Below, piece by piece: positions 54,147-61,885 of a stretch of 64,000 nucleotides of DNA. A program made the position numbers and the translations under genes. Location: assembly GCA_958413985.1 (NCBI GenBank), contig CATYVZ010000007.1, positions 13,000 through 76,999 on the forward strand, given 5' to 3'. Below the pieces are notes generated by a model that saw only the letters and a list, made by a program, of their open reading frames with translations, had not been told where the DNA came from and ran no database searches. The stretch's first letter is position 1; every line of letters begins with the position of its first letter. Source of the DNA: an uncultured Bacilli bacterium. Its GTDB lineage: Bacteria > Bacillota_I > Bacilli_A > RF39 > UBA660.

Positions 54147-54177
54147 CATTTGATTCGACAATTAAATGTCTTTTTTA
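54147..54177 (+). terminator. Terminator-like hairpin in an intergenic gap
   Basis: CATTTGATT / AATTAAATG stem (one G-U), loop CGAC, followed by CTTTTTT. No upstream gene is obvious after the 53931 terminator, so it may end a small transcript or back it up. Confidence 0.5.
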
Positions 54178-54240
54178 TTATATGCAAGTTTCTCTAACAT
54201 ATTTATATATTATATTTTTTATTAAAAATCATAAAAAACA

Positions 54241-54269
54241 TTAAACTTATTTAAAATTAATGCTATAAT
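54241..54269 (+). promoter_or_regulatory. Promoter of the ORF6N-PLD gene leader
   Basis: Extended -10 TGCTATAAT (54261-54269) with a weak -35-like TTAAAC at 17 nt spacing (54241-54246). It would start RNA about 135 nt upstream of the start codon. Confidence 0.5.
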
Positions 54270-54275
54270 TAATAT

Positions 54276-54390
54276 ATCAATTAACTTGCCATAAGTTGAT
54301 AAATACAATTTAGGTCGATAATTTATATTTTTAGGCAAGAAAAATATATCTATTCGAGTATATACTTTTTTAAAGGTATATACTCTTTTT
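54276..54390 (+). promoter_or_regulatory. Structured leader with attenuator-like hairpin
   Basis: CTTGCC (54285-54290) can pair with GGCAAG (54334-54339) to enclose a 43-nt domain, or the overlapping AACTT can pair with AAGTT nearby. A perfect 10-bp hairpin GAGTATATAC / GTATATACTC (54356-54385) with TTTTTT follows, ending 26 nt before the ATG. This is a terminator between promoter and gene, the usual design of an attenuator or riboswitch; no known class was recognised. Confidence 0.5.
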
Positions 54391-54410
54391 TGTTACAAAG
54401 GAGAAATATA

Positions 54411-55289
54411 ATGAATGAAATAATAGAAAAAGAAACAAAAGTAGAAAATATGATCTATGAGATAAGAGGTAAACAGGTAATGCTTGATAGTGATTTAGCT
54501 AAATTATATAATTGTAAAAATGGCACAAAGACAATAAATCTAGCGGTTAAAAGAAATATTGAAAGATTTCCGGAAGATTTTTATTTTCAATTAACAAAAG
54601 AAGAATTTACTAACTTGAAGTTTCAAAATGAAACTTCAAGTTTAAATAATTATGGTGGCATTAGAAAATTACCATATGTTTTTACAGAACAAGGTGTTGC
54701 AATGCTTTCATCTGTTTTAAGAACTGATATTGCATCAAAAGTAAGTATTAATATAATGCGTGCTTTTATTGAAGTGAAAAAATATATTTCCAACAACTTA
54801 ATAGAACAAAAATATATTAATGAATTAGTTTTAAAAGATAATAAAAGAATTGATTTATTAGAACAAACATTTAATAATTTTAAAGAAAAAAATAATCATA
54901 TATTTTTTGAAGGACAAATATATGATGCATATTCTTTATTAATGGATATATTAAATAAAAGTAAAAAAGAAATAATTATTATAGATAATTATGCGGGAAA
55001 AGAACTACTAGATATTTTAAAAGATATAAATAAAAACATTATAATTATTTCAAAAAATATTACTGAGGAACTTATCAAAAAATATAGGAAACAGTATAAA
55101 AATATTAAATTTATAAGTAATAATTCATTTCATGATAGATTCATAATTATAGATAAAAAAGAATTATATCATTGCGGTTCTAGTTTTAAAGATTTAGGTA
55201 AGAAATGTTTTGCTATAAATAAAATAGAAGATAAAGATTATTTAAATAGGATATTAGAAGAAACAAAAAAATCAACTGATCAAAGTTGA
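54411..55289 (+). CDS. ORF6N-domain protein fused to a phospholipase D-like C-terminal domain
   Basis: 292 aa. N-terminal ORF6N region (residues ~10-120): VENMIYEIRGKQVMLDSDLAKLY, FPEDFYFQLTKEE, YVFTEQGVAMLSSVL, a DNA-binding module of phages and mobile elements. The C-terminal ~130 residues have IIIIDNYAGKELLDIL, then HDRFIIIDKKELYHCGSSFKDLGKK, an HxDRF...G-S-S-x-K pattern like the PLD/nuclease superfamily with a single catalytic half-site. Starts at ATG 54411 behind AAAGGAG. Ends with TGA. This combination is frequent in element-borne or defence-type genes; the substrate is unknown. Confidence 0.8.
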   Translation: MNEIIEKETKVENMIYEIRGKQVMLDSDLAKLYNCKNGTKTINLAVKRNIERFPEDFYFQLTKEEFTNLKFQNETSSLNNYGGIRKLPYVFTEQGVAMLSSVLRTDIASKVSINIMRAFIEVKKYISNNLIEQKYINELVLKDNKRIDLLEQTFNNFKEKNNHIFFEGQIYDAYSLLMDILNKSKKEIIIIDNYAGKELLDILKDINKNIIIISKNITEELIKKYRKQYKNIKFISNNSFHDRFIIIDKKELYHCGSSFKDLGKKCFAINKIEDKDYLNRILEETKKSTDQS

Positions 55290-55293
55290 TTTT
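55268..55293 (+). terminator. Intrinsic terminator of the ORF6N-PLD gene
   Basis: Stem AAAATCAACT / AGTTGATTTT with the TGA stop in the right arm, loop 6 nt, followed by CTTTAT. Confidence 0.7.
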
Positions 55294-55469
55294 CTTTATG
55301 TAAATGCTCTTAGTTTGAGCATATTTAACGCTGAAGCATCTACAACTCTTTTCCAATAATGAAAGAGTACATATAATCTTCCGTTGCTATTAATAATATA
55401 CTATGATTTTAATATTTATGAAATATATTTCATTTAATTTTATAATCTTTTTGGTAAATTGTAATTTAA

Positions 55470-55649
55470 TTAAATCTTTTCAAAGATTAAATCAATGGCT
55501 AATGTTTTTCCACTAGGTCCAAAACTAACTGGAACAAATCCAATATATTTGTAACCTTTTTCTGTATATTCTTTAATTATTTCTCGATGTTCTTTTAGTT
55601 CTGCATTAAGTAATTTATTATTATCATATTCTAATCTTACAAATTCCAT
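55470..55649 (-). CDS. Small DUF4177-like protein
   Basis: 59 aa. Acidic/basic helix (LLNAELKEHREIIKEYTEKG) then a two-strand tail YKYIGFVPVSFGPSGKTLAIDLIFEK, like the short DUF4177 proteins of Bacillota (hydrophobic strand, Gly/Pro turn, strand ending in F/K). ATG 55649 follows GAGGTGA by 7 nt, the favoured site of this genome. Alone between two accessory genes; function unknown. Confidence 0.6.
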   Translation of the reverse strand: MEFVRLEYDNNKLLNAELKEHREIIKEYTEKGYKYIGFVPVSFGPSGKTLAIDLIFEKI

Positions 55650-55721
55650 AACATTTTCACCTCACTTTCAAATCAGAATTTATCTTTTTTATTTAATTCT
55701 ATAATAAAGCTTACTTTTTTT

Positions 55722-56153
55722 TTAATATTTTTTACTTTTATTTTCAAAATATATAAATATTGCAAACAACAAAGTTATAAATAAAATAAACATATCAAAA
55801 CCAATAATGAAAGTACTAAATACTTTAAATCTATTATTAAATAAAGCACCTAATAATATTAAAATTAAATCACTTAGAAATGAAACAAATGCAACTTTTG
55901 AAGCAAATTTGTGTTTTAATAAATACAAAACAGGACTGATTAATCCGCCTAATAAATTTATTATCCAAAATACTAATTCCACTATTGGATAATTTGTAAA
56001 ATAGTCGTGAACAATTTGACCATATCCTTTAGAAATATAATAAGCTTCATTATGTCCTAACATCATGAATAAATCATAGGTTCCCATTATATATAAAAAC
56101 AATATAAATAATGCAAATAATATACCATACCATTTTAATCTTTTATTTTTCAT
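55722..56153 (-). CDS. Four-helix membrane protein encoded after an AbrB-type regulator
   Basis: 143 aa with hydrophobic helices at about 8-27, 57-78, 88-104 and 112-135; the loop after helix 1 is rich in aromatic residues. The start overlaps the AbrB gene by 11 nt, so the two are coupled and the regulator probably controls it. No family recognised. Confidence 0.7.
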   Translation of the reverse strand: MKNKRLKWYGILFALFILFLYIMGTYDLFMMLGHNEAYYISKGYGQIVHDYFTNYPIVELVFWIINLLGGLISPVLYLLKHKFASKVAFVSFLSDLILILLGALFNNRFKVFSTFIIGFDMFILFITLLFAIFIYFENKSKKY

Positions 56154-56349
56154 CTTTTCCTCCTAAAATCGTATCACCAATACTTTCAATCACATCAGAT
56201 TTTACAAGAGCAATACCTTTTTCTTTATCACACAGTACAATTATGGAATCTCCAGGATTTATATTGAACATTTTTCTTGCTTCAACTGGTATTACTATTT
56301 GTCCTTTTTCTCCAACCTTGCAAATTCCAACATATTTATCTTTCTCCAT
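56143..56349 (-). CDS. AbrB/SpoVT-family transcriptional regulator
   Basis: 68 aa with one swapped-hairpin AbrB domain: VGICKVGEKGQIVIPVEARKMFNINPGDSIIVLCD. Members bind DNA as dimers or tetramers. It is shorter than AbrB itself and lacks a known C-terminal domain. It is first in a two-gene operon with a membrane protein, behind a clear promoter. Confidence 0.88.
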   Translation of the reverse strand: MEKDKYVGICKVGEKGQIVIPVEARKMFNINPGDSIIVLCDKEKGIALVKSDVIESIGDTILGGKDEK

Positions 56350-56396
56350 TTCTTAATACGCCTCCTTTTGTTATATTAATTATATATTTCATACTT

Positions 56397-56425
56397 ATTA
56401 TACTTTATTATAATAAAAAATGCAA
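56397..56425 (-). promoter_or_regulatory. Promoter of the AbrB operon
   Basis: Minus-strand TTGCAT (56425-56420), 17-nt spacer, TATAAT (56402-56397); the start codon is 48 nt further on. Confidence 0.7.
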
Positions 56426-56445
56426 TAGATTTTTCAAAATCTATT
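56424..56445 (-). terminator. Terminator-like hairpin upstream of the AbrB promoter
   Basis: AATAGATTT / AAATCTATT with a 4-nt loop, followed on the minus strand by GCATTTTTT. It would stop any transcript that escapes the small-RNA terminator at 56479-56506. Its T-run overlaps the AbrB promoter. Confidence 0.55.
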
Positions 56446-56474
56446 ACTTTAATCTATTTTTAATTCTTTTGTAA

Positions 56475-56552
56475 AAACAAAAAAATCAACCTTTTCAGAT
56501 TGATTTAATCATTAACGTCACATTGGAGCGACGATTTTATCTTATGGGGCTA
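56475..56552 (-). ncRNA. Candidate small RNA 1 (about 75 nt)
   Basis: On the minus strand a good promoter, TTGAAA (56587-56582), 17-nt spacer and TATAAT (56564-56559), is followed by ~45 nt without coding capacity and then an intrinsic terminator (AAATCAA / TTGATTT, 56483-56506, then T7). A CGTC/GACG stem with GCTCCA in the loop precedes the terminator. The terminator loop (CTGAAAAGG) nearly equals that of the candidate RNA at 58411. It is divergent from the membrane-protein gene at 56654. The 300-nt gap holds nothing else. Confidence 0.5.
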
Positions 56553-56653
56553 ATCACTATTATATATGAATTGATATTAAATTTCAATGGGAGTATATAA
56601 TTTTTTCAGTATTTATATTATAATATTATTGTAAAAATTTTTGGAGGAATTGC

Positions 56654-57193
56654 ATGAAAGAATTAGTTTTATTTATAAAAAATCACTATGAAGCGATATT
56701 ATCTGTTTTAGCATTTATAATATCAATAATTAATTTGATTTATTTGATATTTACTAATAAAAAAAGAATATCTTTTAAAATTGAAAATTATACGTCAGAA
56801 AAAGTTAATAATAAAATTCTCTATATATTTAATGTGGAATTTATGAATAAATCACGTTTATCTATATCTATAAATGATTTGATTTTTATTGATGGTGAGA
56901 ATAGTTATTCTATCATAAAATCCCCTCGATTATTGGCAGAGAAAAGTACTACATGTAATAAAGAAGTAATTAGACATCAAGAGATACATAGTACAAAATT
57001 TCCAATTAATATTACAGGACTTACATCAGAGCAAAAATTTATTGTTATGTATGGACCAAAAAAGTTTGACAATGAAATAATTAAAATTATAATAATGACT
57101 AATAGAGGTAAAATTAAAAAGAAAATAAATATAAAAAAATACTACTTAACTTCAAACCAATTTATTGATGATGCAAGTGAATATTATGATTAG
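56654..57193 (+). CDS. Membrane-anchored accessory protein, family not recognised
   Basis: 179 aa. One N-terminal membrane helix (about 12-33), then a ~145-residue mostly beta cytosolic or extracytoplasmic domain (FKIENYTSEKVNNKILYIFNV, IHSTKFPINITGL). No motif recognised. ATG follows TTGGAGG. A KilA-N gene follows by 15 nt with its own AGGAGG, so the two form an operon. It lies in the accessory region. Confidence 0.65.
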   Translation: MKELVLFIKNHYEAILSVLAFIISIINLIYLIFTNKKRISFKIENYTSEKVNNKILYIFNVEFMNKSRLSISINDLIFIDGENSYSIIKSPRLLAEKSTTCNKEVIRHQEIHSTKFPINITGLTSEQKFIVMYGPKKFDNEIIKIIIMTNRGKIKKKINIKKYYLTSNQFIDDASEYYD

Positions 57194-57208
57194 ATAAAAG
57201 GAGGAAAA

Positions 57209-58015
57209 ATGGCAGAAATAACAGTTTTGGAACAGAAAATTTCTTATTTTAAAATAGATGATGAAGATTATATTTCAATTACAGATATGCTTAAATCTAA
57301 AGATGGCGATTTCTTTGTATCTGATTGGTTAAGAAACAGAAATACTATTGAATTTTTAGGTATCTGGGAAGAAATTCATAATCCTAATTTTAATTATGGC
57401 GAATTCGCCATAATTAAAAGTCAAGCAGGTTTAAATAGTTATAAAATTAGTGTTAAAGAATGGGTAGAAAAAACAAATGCGATTGGCATTCTGTCAAAAG
57501 CTGGAAGATATGGCGGAACATATGCACATAAAGATATTGCTTTTGAATTTGGAATGTGGATAAGCCCAAAATTTAAATTATTACTTATTAAAGAATTTGA
57601 AAGATTAAAAGCAGAAGAACAAAAACAACTTGGTTGGAATGCTAAAAGAGAACTTTCAAAAATAAATTATAGAATACATACTGATGCAATTAAGCAAAAT
57701 TTAATTCCTACCCAATTAACTAAAGAACAAATTAATTATATTTATGCAGAAGAAGCAGATGTTTTAAATATGGCACTATTTGGTATGACTGCAAAACAGT
57801 GGAGAAATAATAATCCTAATTTAGATGGTAATATTAGAGATTATGCTACTATAAATGAATTAATCTGTTTAGCAAATTTGGAAAATCTTAATTCTGTGTT
57901 TATTAATGATGGCTTAAAACAATCTGAAAGATTAATAAGATTAAATAATATTGCTATTTCCCAAATGCAAATTTTAAATGACAGCGATGTAAAGTATTTA
58001 AAAGAAGATGCTTAA
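57209..58015 (+). CDS. KilA-N domain protein
   Basis: 268 aa. The KilA-N DNA-binding domain spans about 10-135 (YISITDMLKSKDGDFFVSDWLRNRNTIEFLGIWEE, then AGRYGGTYAHKDIAFEFGMWISPKFKLLLIKEF). The C-terminal part is helical (AKRELSKINYRIHTDAIKQNLI, QINYIYAEEADVLNMALFGMT). Such proteins are typical of phages and integrative elements. Ends in a hairpin terminator. Confidence 0.88.
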   Translation: MAEITVLEQKISYFKIDDEDYISITDMLKSKDGDFFVSDWLRNRNTIEFLGIWEEIHNPNFNYGEFAIIKSQAGLNSYKISVKEWVEKTNAIGILSKAGRYGGTYAHKDIAFEFGMWISPKFKLLLIKEFERLKAEEQKQLGWNAKRELSKINYRIHTDAIKQNLIPTQLTKEQINYIYAEEADVLNMALFGMTAKQWRNNNPNLDGNIRDYATINELICLANLENLNSVFINDGLKQSERLIRLNNIAISQMQILNDSDVKYLKEDA

Positions 58016-58038
58016 CTCTTAATAGTTAAGCACTTTTT
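58009..58038 (+). terminator. Intrinsic terminator of the KilA-N gene
   Basis: Stem TGCTTAACT / AGTTAAGCA with a 6-nt loop and CTTTTT after it; the stop codon is inside the left arm. Confidence 0.85.
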
Positions 58039-58067
58039 AATAGTTAGTCATCTCCTCAATTGTTTCC

Positions 58068-58394
58068 TCACAAAGAATCAATTTTGCAACCCTTAAATTT
58101 TACTTTTTTAATAATTAATTCTTTGAGATTATATTTTTGATGATATTCTTTAATATAAAATGGCTTACCACTAATTTCATTTATTTTATACTCTAGTATT
58201 GTAAGAGTGATAGGAAACGTAATCACAAATTCAGTAGGTTCTATAAATTGTAAATTAGTATGTAGTAGATGTTTTACTTTGCCATTTTTAGTTTTGTAAA
58301 TGTAGTTTTTAATTACTACTATTAATTTACTATTCAGCTTTAATTCTTGTAATACTTTAAATAAAATGTCCTCCTTTCTGTGATAAGAGAACAT
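58068..58394 (-). CDS. Hypothetical protein in the accessory region
   Basis: 108 aa, basic, no signal or membrane helix, rich in Lys, Ile and Leu. No family recognised. The start is unclear: ATG 58394 lacks a ribosome binding site, while a good AAAGGAGG lies inside the frame about 22 nt further on with no usual start codon behind it. The gene may be a fragment or start at an unusual codon. Convergent with the KilA-N gene. Confidence 0.4.
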   Translation of the reverse strand: MFSYHRKEDILFKVLQELKLNSKLIVVIKNYIYKTKNGKVKHLLHTNLQFIEPTEFVITFPITLTILEYKINEISGKPFYIKEYHQKYNLKELIIKKVKFKGCKIDSL

Positions 58395-58410
58395 AGCCTT
58401 TTATACAAAA

Positions 58411-58516
58411 TAAAAACTTACGAACCTTTTACAGTCCGTAAGTTGTTTTCAAATGGAGCCTTAACTATACACGTATGCGAAATTAAAGCTATAAGATTTG
58501 ATTAAATCTCTCTGAT
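58411..58516 (-). ncRNA. Candidate small RNA 2 (about 105 nt)
   Basis: Minus-strand promoter TTGAAA (58550-58545), 16-nt spacer, TATAAT (58528-58523). The RNA would hold a 5' hairpin (AGATTT/AAATCT), a domain closed by AGCTTTAA / TTAAGGCT around CATACGTGTATAG, then GGCTCCA, and end with a strong terminator (AACTTACG / CGTAAGTT, 58415-58444, then TTTTTATTTT). The terminator loop contains CTGTAAAAGGTT, almost that of candidate RNA 1. No coding sequence. Divergent from the ABC transporter operon. Confidence 0.5.
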
Positions 58517-58541
58517 AAATTCATTATATCATTTTCCTATA

Positions 58542-58590
58542 TATTTTCAAGGGAGTATGGAAAAATTTTGATATTTATAGTATAATTATA
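58542..58590 (+). promoter_or_regulatory. Divergent promoter block before the ABC operon, repeated at 56581-56628
   Basis: TTTCAAGGGAGTAT is followed by an A/T tract and TATAAT (58581-58586), then the ABC ATPase start at 58615. The block at 56581-56628 (TTTCAATGGGAGTAT ... TATAAT) has the same order and near-identical core. On the minus strand each block supplies the TTGAAA -35 of a candidate small RNA. Confidence 0.55.
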
Positions 58591-58614
58591 CCAGTTCAAA
58601 ACAAGGAGAAAGTT

Positions 58615-59553
58615 ATGGAAAAAGTAATTGAAATTGAAAACTTAACTAAAAGTTATGGTAAATTTAAAGCAATAGATGATTTATCAATCTATGTTGAAAA
58701 AGGTAAAATATTTGGACTTCTTGGACCAAATGGAAGCGGTAAATCAACTACTATAAATTGTATTTTATCTTTATTAAATTTTGAGAAAGGAAGTATAAAA
58801 ATATTTGGTAAAGAAATGCAACCAAATTGTTATAATATAAAATCAAAAATTGGTGTTGTATTTCAAGATGTTGCAGTTTTTGATGAATTAACTGTATATG
58901 AAAATATTAATTATTTTTGTGGATTATATATAAAAAATAAAAAGAAAAGAGAACAATATGTTGAGGACGCAATAAAATTAACTGGACTTGGAGAATTTAA
59001 AAAATTCCGACCAAAACAACTATCTGGTGGATTACTTAGAAGATTAAATATTGCTTGTGGTATTGCACATAAACCAGAACTTATATTTTTAGATGAGCCA
59101 ACTGTTGCAGTAGATCCTCAAAGTAGAAATAGTATTTTAGAGGGAATTAAAGAATTAAATAAAAATGGTGCTACAATTGTTTATACTACACACTATATGG
59201 AAGAAGTAGAACAATTATGCAATAGAATAGCAATTTTAGATAAAGGAAAAGTAATTGCACTTGGTACAAAAGAGGCTTTAAAAGAATTAACAACAATGGG
59301 TGAAAAAATCACAGTAGAAGCCCCAAACTTGAAGAAAGCAATTGTATCTGAATTAAAGACTATGGAAAATATAATAGATGTTAAGTATGAAGATGCTACT
59401 TTATTTGTTACATATAAAAAAGGTGAAGATAATCTTGAAAAAATGATATCTTTCCTAAAAGAAAATAATGTTAAATATACTAAAATATTTTCTGAACTTC
59501 CAACTCTGAATGATGTGTTTTTAGAATTAACAGGAAAACAATTAAGAGATTAA
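58615..59553 (+). CDS. ABC transporter ATP-binding protein, drug/peptide exporter type
   Basis: 312 aa. Walker A GLLGPNGSGKSTT, Q-loop VVFQDVAVFDEL, signature LSGGLLRRLNIA, Walker B LIFLDEPTVAVDPQS, H-loop THYMEE. The C-terminal ~90-residue extension is typical of the DrrA/CcmA exporter group. First gene of a three-gene operon with two ABC-2 permeases. The substrate is unknown; antimicrobial or lipid export is usual for such cargo. Confidence 0.92.
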   Translation: MEKVIEIENLTKSYGKFKAIDDLSIYVEKGKIFGLLGPNGSGKSTTINCILSLLNFEKGSIKIFGKEMQPNCYNIKSKIGVVFQDVAVFDELTVYENINYFCGLYIKNKKKREQYVEDAIKLTGLGEFKKFRPKQLSGGLLRRLNIACGIAHKPELIFLDEPTVAVDPQSRNSILEGIKELNKNGATIVYTTHYMEEVEQLCNRIAILDKGKVIALGTKEALKELTTMGEKITVEAPNLKKAIVSELKTMENIIDVKYEDATLFVTYKKGEDNLEKMISFLKENNVKYTKIFSELPTLNDVFLELTGKQLRD

Positions 59554-59563
59554 GGAGGAAATT

Positions 59564-60709
59564 ATGTTTAAGCATTTATTTATGAATAAAATGAAGATTC
59601 TTTTGAAAAATAAAGCGATGCTTTTTTGGTCATTAATATTTCCTTTTGTATTAGGTACATTCTTTCAACTTGCGTTAGGTAATGTAGGTGAGGCTTTTGA
59701 AATGGAAGTTATACCTGTTGCAGTTGTGGATAATCAATATTATCAAGAAGATAAAATATTAAAAGAAGTGATTTCTAGTTTGTCAAAAGAAAATGAAAAT
59801 CAATTATTTAATACTGTGTATGTTGATGAAAGTGAGGCACAAAAATTATTAGATAATGAGGAAATTGATGGATACATATTATTAAAGGAAGATAATAATC
59901 CCCAAATGATAGTAAAAACAAATGGAATAAATCAAACTATTATAAAGAGTGTGCTAGATGAATATTATCAAATGTCTAATGCAACAACTCAAATGATAAA
60001 TTATAATCCAGAAATTTTATATAATGGTGTATTAGAAACATTATATGAAGAAAAGAATTATATTACAGATGATTCAAACGAAAATATAGATTTCAGTATA
60101 AATTACTTTTTTACTCTTATCGCAATGACTTGTTTATACGGAAGTTTAATTGGTCTTGAAGTTATAAAAGACAGTGAGGCTAATTTAAGTAAAAAAGGAG
60201 CAAGAATGTGTATGGCTCCAGTAAATAAATTTAAAATGATATTAGCAGGATTACTTGCAGGTTATGTCATTCAACTTGTAGCACTTGCATTATTGTTCTT
60301 ATATTTGATATTTGTATTTAATATAAATTTTGGAAATCAAATATTACCAACAGTAGTGTTAGCAATGGTTGGATGCTTAGCAGGTACATCATTAGGAACT
60401 TTTGTAGGAGTTTCTAACAGAAAATCAGAAGGATTTAAAATAGGAATATTAATTTCTGTAACAATGACTTGTTGTTTCTTTTCTGGAATGATGGGAGTTA
60501 TTGATATAAAAGTATTCTTTGATGAAACATTCCCATTGCTTGCTAAAATAAATCCAGTAAATATTATTACTGATGGTTTATATTCATTATTTGCTTACGA
60601 TAATTTAGATGTTTATTATAATTGTTTAGCAAGAATATCAATTTTTTCTCTGGTATTAATAGCATTATCTTTTATGTTTATAAGGAGGAAAAAATATGAT
60701 AGTATTTAA
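59564..60709 (+). CDS. ABC-2 type permease, subunit 1
   Basis: 381 aa. One N-terminal helix, a ~150-residue extracellular loop (about 40-180), then five helices in the C-terminal half, the ABC-2 layout. Starts 10 nt after the ATPase gene behind AGGAGG and overlaps the next permease by 14 nt. Confidence 0.88.
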   Translation: MFKHLFMNKMKILLKNKAMLFWSLIFPFVLGTFFQLALGNVGEAFEMEVIPVAVVDNQYYQEDKILKEVISSLSKENENQLFNTVYVDESEAQKLLDNEEIDGYILLKEDNNPQMIVKTNGINQTIIKSVLDEYYQMSNATTQMINYNPEILYNGVLETLYEEKNYITDDSNENIDFSINYFFTLIAMTCLYGSLIGLEVIKDSEANLSKKGARMCMAPVNKFKMILAGLLAGYVIQLVALALLFLYLIFVFNINFGNQILPTVVLAMVGCLAGTSLGTFVGVSNRKSEGFKIGILISVTMTCCFFSGMMGVIDIKVFFDETFPLLAKINPVNIITDGLYSLFAYDNLDVYYNCLARISIFSLVLIALSFMFIRRKKYDSI

Positions 60710-61832
60710 GAATTATTTTAATATAGTTAAAAGACATTTAGGTATTATAATAATGTTTTCTGCTATCTCTATCGGAGTATCTATTATAAATACAAGTTAT
60801 ACAAGTACAGAAGATTATGTTAGTGTAGAGCCCAAAATAGCAGTAATAAATTATGATGAGTCTTCTTTGTCTAATAATTTTGTAGATTATATTACAGAAC
60901 GAGCAGAAATAGTAGAAGTTGAAGATAATGAAAAAACAATTCAGGATTCTTTATATTTGAATAAAGTAGATTCTATTTTAATAATACCTGACAACTTTGG
61001 CGCAAATCTTTTAATGGGAAATGAACCAAATGTAAAAATTAAAAAATCCACACAAAATGTTTCAGAATATACTGAACTTTTGGTTAACAGATATTTTAAA
61101 ATAGCAGAAAATTATTCAAAAGTTGGTATGACCGAAAATGAAATAATTAATAATATAGAAAAAGATATTCAAAATGAGATTGAAGTAAAAGTTTCAAGTG
61201 AAAATCAATCTGATATGGAAAAGTTAGCGGTTTATTATAGTTTTGAAAATTATGCTTTCCTATCAATATTTACATTTATAATTGGAACAATAATGTGCAT
61301 ATTTAATAAGGAAACAATAAGAAAAAGAAATAATGTAAGCAAACTAAATCCTAAAAGTTTTTCAAATCAATTGTTTTTAGGACATATGACATTAACTTTA
61401 AGTATATGGGCAATTTTTATTTTAATAAGTGTTATTCTTTATAAAGATTTGATGTTTACTATAAACGGATTACTGTTAATACTTAATTCGTTATGTTTTG
61501 CAATTACTGCTACAAGTTTAGCTTATTTGATAGGATGTTTAATTAAGAATGAAAATGTAATTTCTGGAATACAAAATGTAATTTCATTGGGATTAAGTTT
61601 TATTTCAGGATGTTTTGTTCCGATTGAATGGTTAGACACAAATATAATTAACTTTTCTAAAATATTTCCTTCATATTGGTTTATACAAGGAAATTATGAT
61701 ATAACCAAATTATCAACATTTAATTATGAAACTATACAACCTGTTATTCAAAATTGTGGAATAATATTAGCATTTGGAATTATATACTTTTCCATTAGCA
61801 AGATTATAATTGCAAAAAAAGTCAAAAACTAA
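60696..61832 (+). CDS. ABC-2 type permease, subunit 2
   Basis: 378 aa, same topology as the preceding gene but little sequence identity: N-terminal helix, extracellular loop with DYVSVEPKIAVINYDES, five C-terminal helices (ISGIQNVISLGLSFISGCFVPIEW is the conserved turn). ATG 60696 lies inside the upstream gene behind AGGAGG, so subunit levels are coupled. The two permeases probably form a heterodimer. Confidence 0.88.
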   Translation: MIVFKNYFNIVKRHLGIIIMFSAISIGVSIINTSYTSTEDYVSVEPKIAVINYDESSLSNNFVDYITERAEIVEVEDNEKTIQDSLYLNKVDSILIIPDNFGANLLMGNEPNVKIKKSTQNVSEYTELLVNRYFKIAENYSKVGMTENEIINNIEKDIQNEIEVKVSSENQSDMEKLAVYYSFENYAFLSIFTFIIGTIMCIFNKETIRKRNNVSKLNPKSFSNQLFLGHMTLTLSIWAIFILISVILYKDLMFTINGLLLILNSLCFAITATSLAYLIGCLIKNENVISGIQNVISLGLSFISGCFVPIEWLDTNIINFSKIFPSYWFIQGNYDITKLSTFNYETIQPVIQNCGIILAFGIIYFSISKIIIAKKVKN

Positions 61833-61852
61833 TATGTAAATTTTTAATATTC

Positions 61853-61885
61853 ATAAAGACAATGCTTAGGTGGCATTGTCTTTAT
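61853..61885. terminator. Bidirectional terminator between the ABC operon and the RHH gene
   Basis: Perfect 13-bp stem ATAAAGACAATGC / GCATTGTCTTTAT with a 7-nt loop between converging genes. The stop codon of the minus gene is inside it. Confidence 0.85.

Noticed and set aside
56524..56532. Remnant of a tRNA 3' end as an attachment site
   Set aside because: TGGAGCGAC looks like the complement of a tRNA acceptor end, but no T-arm or further tRNA sequence follows; it fits inside candidate small RNA 1.
58615..61832. The ABC exporter as the transporter of the peptide system
   Set aside because: It is 4.7 kb away, separated by unrelated genes and terminators, lacks a peptidase domain and belongs with mobile-element genes.
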